NCBI GenBank assembly: GCA_029287755.1
Contig: JARFQM010000212.1
Location: forward strand, 1 to 9,669
Length of the DNA: 9,669 nt
Direction of reading: 5' to 3'
Source of the DNA: Desulfofustis sp.
GTDB taxonomy: Bacteria; Desulfobacterota; Desulfobulbia; Desulfobulbales; Desulfocapsaceae
Positions 7,073 through 9,669 of the stretch are shown here, piece after piece. Numbering within the stretch: position 1 is the stretch's first letter; each line of letters begins with the position of its first letter. The notes under the pieces are model-generated. The model worked only from the letters and a program-made list of their open reading frames with translations, did not search any database and was not told where the DNA came from. Made by a program: the position numbers and the translations under genes.

Positions 7073-7590
7073 CGATTCTCACCCTGCTTCTGACCATTCT
7101 CATCGGCCAGCGCCTGACTGAGCTGGCTCTGGCCAAAAGAAATTATCGCTGGGCCATGCGTCATGGCGGCAGGGAATACGGCGCTGACCACTATTGGCTG
7201 TTCGTGGTGCTGCACTCGCTCTGGATGCTTGCCATTGTCCTTGAATGTCTGATCCTGCAGCCACGCCTGGCAGCCTGGTGGCCGCTGTTTCTCGGCCTCA
7301 TTGCAGCGGCGCAGATTCTCCGCTACTGGGCGATAGGGACCCTGGGACGCTGCTGGAATACGCGCATCGTCATCTTTGACGAGATGAGCAGAAAGACGTC
7401 GGGACCCTACCGTTATTTCAGACATCCCAACTACCTCGCAGTCGCCCTTGAGATATTTGCCTTGCCGGCGTTTCTCGGGGCCTGGTATACGGCCCTGATC
7501 TTTTCCATAGCCAATGCAGCGCTGCTGCTACTGATCAGAATACCTGAAGAGGAGAGGGCCCTGAGGGCTCATCTGTCTGAAAAAAACTGA
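7069..7590 (+). CDS. Isoprenylcysteine carboxyl methyltransferase (ICMT)-like membrane methyltransferase
   Basis: 173 residues with about four to five hydrophobic segments (roughly 2-13, 43-62, 70-90, 121-136 and 140-157). The ICMT-family S-adenosylmethionine site is visible: LGRCWNTRI (92-100), then GPYRYFRHPNYLAV (112-125) with the RHPNY signature, and the acidic end RIPEEERAL (157-165). Bacterial members of this small family commonly follow type III PKS genes and O-methylate the polyketide product: BpsB makes alkylpyrone methyl ethers in Bacillus, SrsB methylates alkylresorcinols in Streptomyces. The ATGA overlap with the PKS stop supports the same role here, acting at the inner membrane on a lipophilic product. 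The stop codon lies in the base of a long hairpin, which may end or process the transcript. Confidence 0.88.
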   Translation: MTILTLLLTILIGQRLTELALAKRNYRWAMRHGGREYGADHYWLFVVLHSLWMLAIVLECLILQPRLAAWWPLFLGLIAAAQILRYWAIGTLGRCWNTRIVIFDEMSRKTSGPYRYFRHPNYLAVALEIFALPAFLGAWYTALIFSIANAALLLLIRIPEEERALRAHLSEKN

Positions 7591-7648
7591 TCGCCGGCTG
7601 AGGTTTTTCGCAGCGCTCCTCAACCTCGGCCACACATGCGGGCGATCA
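7588..7648 (+). other. Long bulged hairpin between the PKS/methyltransferase pair and the SDR gene
   Basis: TGATCGCC (7588-7595) pairs with GGCGATCA (7641-7648), and directly inside it GGCTGAGGTT (7596-7605) pairs with AACCTCGGCC (7622-7631) with one T·G pair. That gives 18 base pairs interrupted only by a 9-nt bulge on the 3' side (7632-7640). The 16-nt loop contains the palindrome AGCGCT. The structure begins at the stop codon of the methyltransferase gene. No T-tract follows, so it is not a standard intrinsic terminator; it may stabilise the upstream mRNA, pause transcription or aid Rho-type termination. Confidence 0.5.
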
Positions 7649-7733
7649 TTGGTTATAGTGAACAGAATAGCTATTGGAATGACAGCATGTTCGGTGCCTG
7701 AACTCAGCATTGCAGCGGGAGGAGAAATCACCT

Positions 7734-8462
7734 ATGTCACGCAAGATTCTCATTTATGGCGGTACCGGAGGGATTGGTTCGGCAATCGGCAGGCTGCTGC
7801 AGAGCCAGGGAGACGAAGTGTATCTGGTGGGCCGCCAGGCTGACAAGCAGCAGGATCTGCTCTCTCTGGACGGCGTTTATTTCATTGCTGCCGATGTCAC
7901 CAAAGCGGGCGTCTTCGACCAGGTCATGGAAGAGGTGGGCCCGGAGCTGCACGGCCTCGTCTATGCGATCGGCTCAATCAATCTCGGCAGTCTGCGGCGC
8001 CTTGGCCCTGGGGACTACAGCAGGGACTTTGAACTGAATGCCATGGGTGCGGCTCTGGCGGTCAAGGCTGCATTGACGGCGCTGAAAAAAGGAGGAGAGG
8101 CCGCGTCGATAGTCCTCTTTTCCAGCGTGGCCGCACTGCAAGGGTTTCCACTGCACGCCTCGGTGAGCATGGCCAAGGGCGCCGTTTCCGGTTTGACCCT
8201 GGCACTGGCGGCCGAACTCGCCCCCAGGATACGGGTCAATGCGCTGGCGCCCTCCTTGACTAAAACACCGCTTGCAGAAAAGCTCTTGGCCAACCCCGAT
8301 GCCGCCGAGGCGCTGGCCGCGCAACACCCGCTGAAACGGCTCGGCAGACCTGAGGATGCCGCCCGCCTGGCGGTGTTTCTGCTATCCCCCGAGGCCGGCT
8401 GGATAAGCGGTCAAATTCTTGCGGTGGATGGCGGCCGCTCAGCGCTGCAGACGGCGCGCTGA
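7734..8462 (+). CDS. Short-chain dehydrogenase/reductase (SDR) lacking the catalytic Tyr
   Basis: 242 residues from ATG 7734, which follows a strong GGGAGGAG site (7718-7725). The Rossmann nucleotide site is intact: LIYGGTGGIGSAIG (6-19) with the TGxxxGxG pattern, DV (54-55), and the LVYAIGS strand (75-81) in place of NNAG. Ser130/Ser131 occupy the catalytic serine region. The usual Y-x-x-x-K reads V-S-M-A-K (144-148), so the lysine is kept but the proton-donating Tyr is Val. RVNALAPSLTKTPL (167-180) and GWISGQILAVDGG (222-234) complete a classical SDR. The missing Tyr suggests either unusual chemistry or a binding/regulatory role. It lies 143 nt after the methyltransferase gene, beyond a hairpin, so whether it serves the polyketide pathway is uncertain. 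An in-frame ATG 24 nt earlier lies upstream of the ribosome site and was rejected. Confidence 0.88.
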   Translation: MSRKILIYGGTGGIGSAIGRLLQSQGDEVYLVGRQADKQQDLLSLDGVYFIAADVTKAGVFDQVMEEVGPELHGLVYAIGSINLGSLRRLGPGDYSRDFELNAMGAALAVKAALTALKKGGEAASIVLFSSVAALQGFPLHASVSMAKGAVSGLTLALAAELAPRIRVNALAPSLTKTPLAEKLLANPDAAEALAAQHPLKRLGRPEDAARLAVFLLSPEAGWISGQILAVDGGRSALQTAR

Positions 8463-8466
8463 TAAA

Positions 8467-8494
8467 CCGCCCAGGATCACACCCTGGACTGCGG
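8467..8494. terminator. Hairpin between convergent SDR and selenoprotein genes
   Basis: CCAGG (8471-8475) pairs with CCTGG (8483-8487) around a 7-nt loop, and flanking CCGC (8467-8470) can pair with GCGG (8491-8494) across a 3-nt bulge. It fills most of the 40-nt gap between two convergent stops, so it may act in both directions. On the minus strand it is followed by GGTTTATC, on the plus strand by no T-run. The evidence is positional and moderate. Confidence 0.35.
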
Positions 8495-8502
8495 CGGCCA
8501 GG

Positions 8503-8988
8503 TCACTTAAGCATTTTCAGTTGGTCGATGAAATCGGCGTTGCTGGGCACACCTTCCTGGATAAAGCGGATGATCCCCTGTTTATCGATAAGATAGGTAA
8601 GACGTCCTCGACCATAGGCGTTCCTGAACTGTTTGTCGCTGTCCGACGCCAGGGGAAACTCGATACCATTCTCCTTGATGAATTCCTTGATGGTGTCCAT
8701 ATCGTCGTTGCTGACCCCGATTACTTCCGCATCGAGCTTTTTGAATTCTTCCAGGTCACGCTGGAAGTTAGCCAGTTCACTTGCTCAGACTGAGCTGAAA
8801 ACAGCAAAATAGAGAGCCAGAACGACATTTTTTTCACCGGCATAGTCGGCCAGGGAGATTTCTCCGAGGGAGGACGGTGTGGTGAAGGCGGGCGCCTTGT
8901 CCCCTATGCTCAGGGCGAACGATCCGGCCGGCAACAAGAGCAGGCCAAGAATCAGCAGGCAGGAGATTTTGACTGTCAATTTTCTCAT
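8503..8988 (-). CDS. Exported peroxiredoxin-like (AhpC/TSA) selenoprotein, Sec68 encoded by in-frame TGA
   Basis: 161 residues if TGA 8785-8787 is read as selenocysteine. The start has a perfect GGAGGT site 6 nt upstream. Residues 1-26 form a Sec signal peptide (Arg2, Lys3, Leu-rich core, cut near SFA/LS). The redoxin domain follows: IGDKAPAF (28-35), NVVLALYFAVFSSV (54-67), Sec68, ASELANFQRDLEEF (69-82), VIGVSNDD (89-96), FPLASDSD (111-118), GRGRLTYLID (126-135) with the conserved Arg129. Sec aligns with the peroxidatic Cys of the FYPxxFTxxCPTE motif, and the following Glu is kept. A SECIS-like hairpin lies just downstream. The mature protein has no Cys, so it would be a one-Sec enzyme reducing peroxides with an outside electron donor in the periplasm. 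It lies 83 nt after cydB on the same strand. Standard callers would split it or call it a pseudogene; sequencing error is the main alternative. Confidence 0.85.
8748..8787 (-). promoter_or_regulatory. Bacterial SECIS-like element following the Sec codon
   Basis: On the minus strand, 17 nt after the TGA (8787-8785), CTTCCAG (8767-8761) pairs perfectly with CTGGAAG (8754-8748) around the hexaloop CGTGAC. The published description of bacterial SECIS elements requires a stem-loop in the coding region close after the UGA, with a G among the first two apical-loop bases about 16-37 nt from the UGA. Here the G is the second loop base, 26 nt after the UGA, so both rules are met. This would recruit SelB with Sec-tRNA. 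Function not tested. Confidence 0.75.
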
Positions 8989-9071
8989 TCTCAGACCTCC
9001 ATGGGCTGGGTGGTTTTATTGCAGATGACCCTGCGTTACCGCTATATAGTAACCACGATTTAACGATTACC

Positions 9072-9669
9072 TTAATAGGAGTCCGGCCCCAGCGCTACTT
9101 TCCCTCTGAAGGTCCAGTAGATCAGCGACGTGTAGGACAGCACCAGCGGCATGCCGATGGCCACGATAATCAAGCCGATGGTAAGAGTAAGTCGGCTTGA
9201 GGCGCCATTGAAAATGGTAATACTGTAAGCGGCGTTGTTGGCGGCCGGCACCAGGTTGGGGAAAAGGTTGGCGCTGAACAGGATGACCAGGGCGGCGATT
9301 ACCAGGCAGCTGCTGATGAAGGCATAGAAAGGGCGTTCCTGCCGTATCGCCCGCATGATGTTGACAATGGCCAGCACATTGATCAACGGCACAACCCAGA
9401 GCACCGGGGTGTCGCGGAAGTGCTGAAGCGAGGCGGGGACGAACATGGTCGACCAGATGGTAACGACGACGAAGAAAAAGACGTAGACGTACCAGGTTCC
9501 TTTCATCCAGCCGAAGAGCCGCCGCTGGAGATCACCCTCGGTCTTCATGTAGAGATAGATGGAGCCGTGCATGGCGAGCAGGGCCACGGTGAAGAGCCCC
9601 ACTGCGAGACTGAAGCCGCTGACCAGATCGAGCATCGAGCCAAGGAAATCACCCCGCTCGGAAATCGCC
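9072..9669 (-). CDS. cydB: Cytochrome bd quinol oxidase subunit II, C-terminal part (partial)
   Basis: 198 complete codons run in from the right edge; the gene begins outside the window, and the internal Met at 9635 is not its start. The visible segment is a multi-helix membrane protein with CydB landmarks: AMHGSIYLYMKTEGDLQRR, in which the helix-loop MHG-x-YLxxKTEG is typical, then NLFPNLVPA, NAASS-like FNGASSRLTL, and GMPLVLSYTSLIYWTFRGKV near the C-terminus. CydB with CydA forms the inner-membrane oxidase that reduces O2 to water using quinol, with high oxygen affinity and resistance to peroxide and sulfide. In an anaerobe it serves oxygen defence or microaerobic respiration. No cydX-like small gene follows; instead a peroxiredoxin-like selenoprotein gene lies 83 nt downstream on the same strand, probably co-transcribed. 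Stop TAA is at 9072-9074. Confidence 0.92.
   Translation of the reverse strand, partial: AISERGDFLGSMLDLVSGFSLAVGLFTVALLAMHGSIYLYMKTEGDLQRRLFGWMKGTWYVYVFFFVVVTIWSTMFVPASLQHFRDTPVLWVVPLINVLAIVNIMRAIRQERPFYAFISSCLVIAALVILFSANLFPNLVPAANNAAYSITIFNGASSRLTLTIGLIIVAIGMPLVLSYTSLIYWTFRGKVALGPDSY

Noticed and set aside
8503..8505. The final TGA of the selenoprotein as a second Sec codon
   Set aside because: The protein is already full family length there, the sequence beyond it runs into the convergent SDR gene, and the reading frame encodes nothing redoxin-like.
8503..8700. Independent 65-residue minus-strand gene starting at ATG 8700
   Set aside because: It is the C-terminal part of the redoxin; the same frame continues upstream through conserved residues to the TGA at 8785-8787, and it has no ribosome binding site of its own.
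9001..9071. A cydX-type small gene or promoter after cydB
   Set aside because: No small membrane peptide is encoded in either downstream frame. A TATATA stretch and a 5-bp GTTAC/GTAAC inverted repeat are present, but no -35 element fits.

Overview
The window looks like a chromosomal segment of a moderately GC-rich, respiring, Gram-negative bacterium. My best guess is an anaerobic or microaerophilic Desulfobacterota member (Desulfobulbales-like). The grounds are a TRAP transporter, a cytochrome bd quinol oxidase, a type III polyketide synthase cluster and a probable selenocysteine-containing exported peroxiredoxin. The taxon is an inference from this mix, not something a single marker proves.

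Layout: (1) 1-4713, plus strand. The 3' end of a TRAP small permease gene (dctQ) overlaps the large permease gene (dctM), followed by the periplasmic binding protein (dctP), a hairpin terminator, a Gfo/Idh/MocA oxidoreductase and a DeoR-type regulator. This reads as an uptake and oxidation cluster for a sugar, sugar acid or polyol-like compound. The regulator gene is preceded by a tandem 13-bp repeat that could be its operator. (2) 4848-5858, minus strand. A single ADP-ribosylglycohydrolase-fold protein whose two metal-binding motifs both differ from the classical ones. (3) 6023-8462, plus strand. A type III polyketide synthase overlaps an isoprenylcysteine-methyltransferase-like (ICMT) membrane methyltransferase by 4 nt. 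A long hairpin and then a short-chain dehydrogenase/reductase (SDR) lacking the usual catalytic tyrosine follow. The first two genes match the known pairing that makes methylated alkylpyrones or alkylresorcinols (BpsA/BpsB, SrsA/SrsB). (4) 8503-9669, minus strand. The 3' part of cydB, then an exported peroxiredoxin-like gene interrupted by one in-frame TGA.

The most important observation is that in-frame TGA (8785-8787, minus strand). It falls exactly where peroxiredoxins carry their peroxidatic cysteine. Both halves of the protein are in the same frame and conserved. A 7-bp perfect hairpin with a G in the second loop position starts 17 nt after the TGA, as expected for a bacterial SECIS element. 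Ordinary gene calling would split this gene in two or call it a pseudogene; I annotate it as one 161-residue selenoprotein with Sec68. The predicted mature protein has no cysteine, so Sec would be its only thiol-type redox centre.

No tRNA, rRNA, insertion sequence, CRISPR array or prophage feature was seen.
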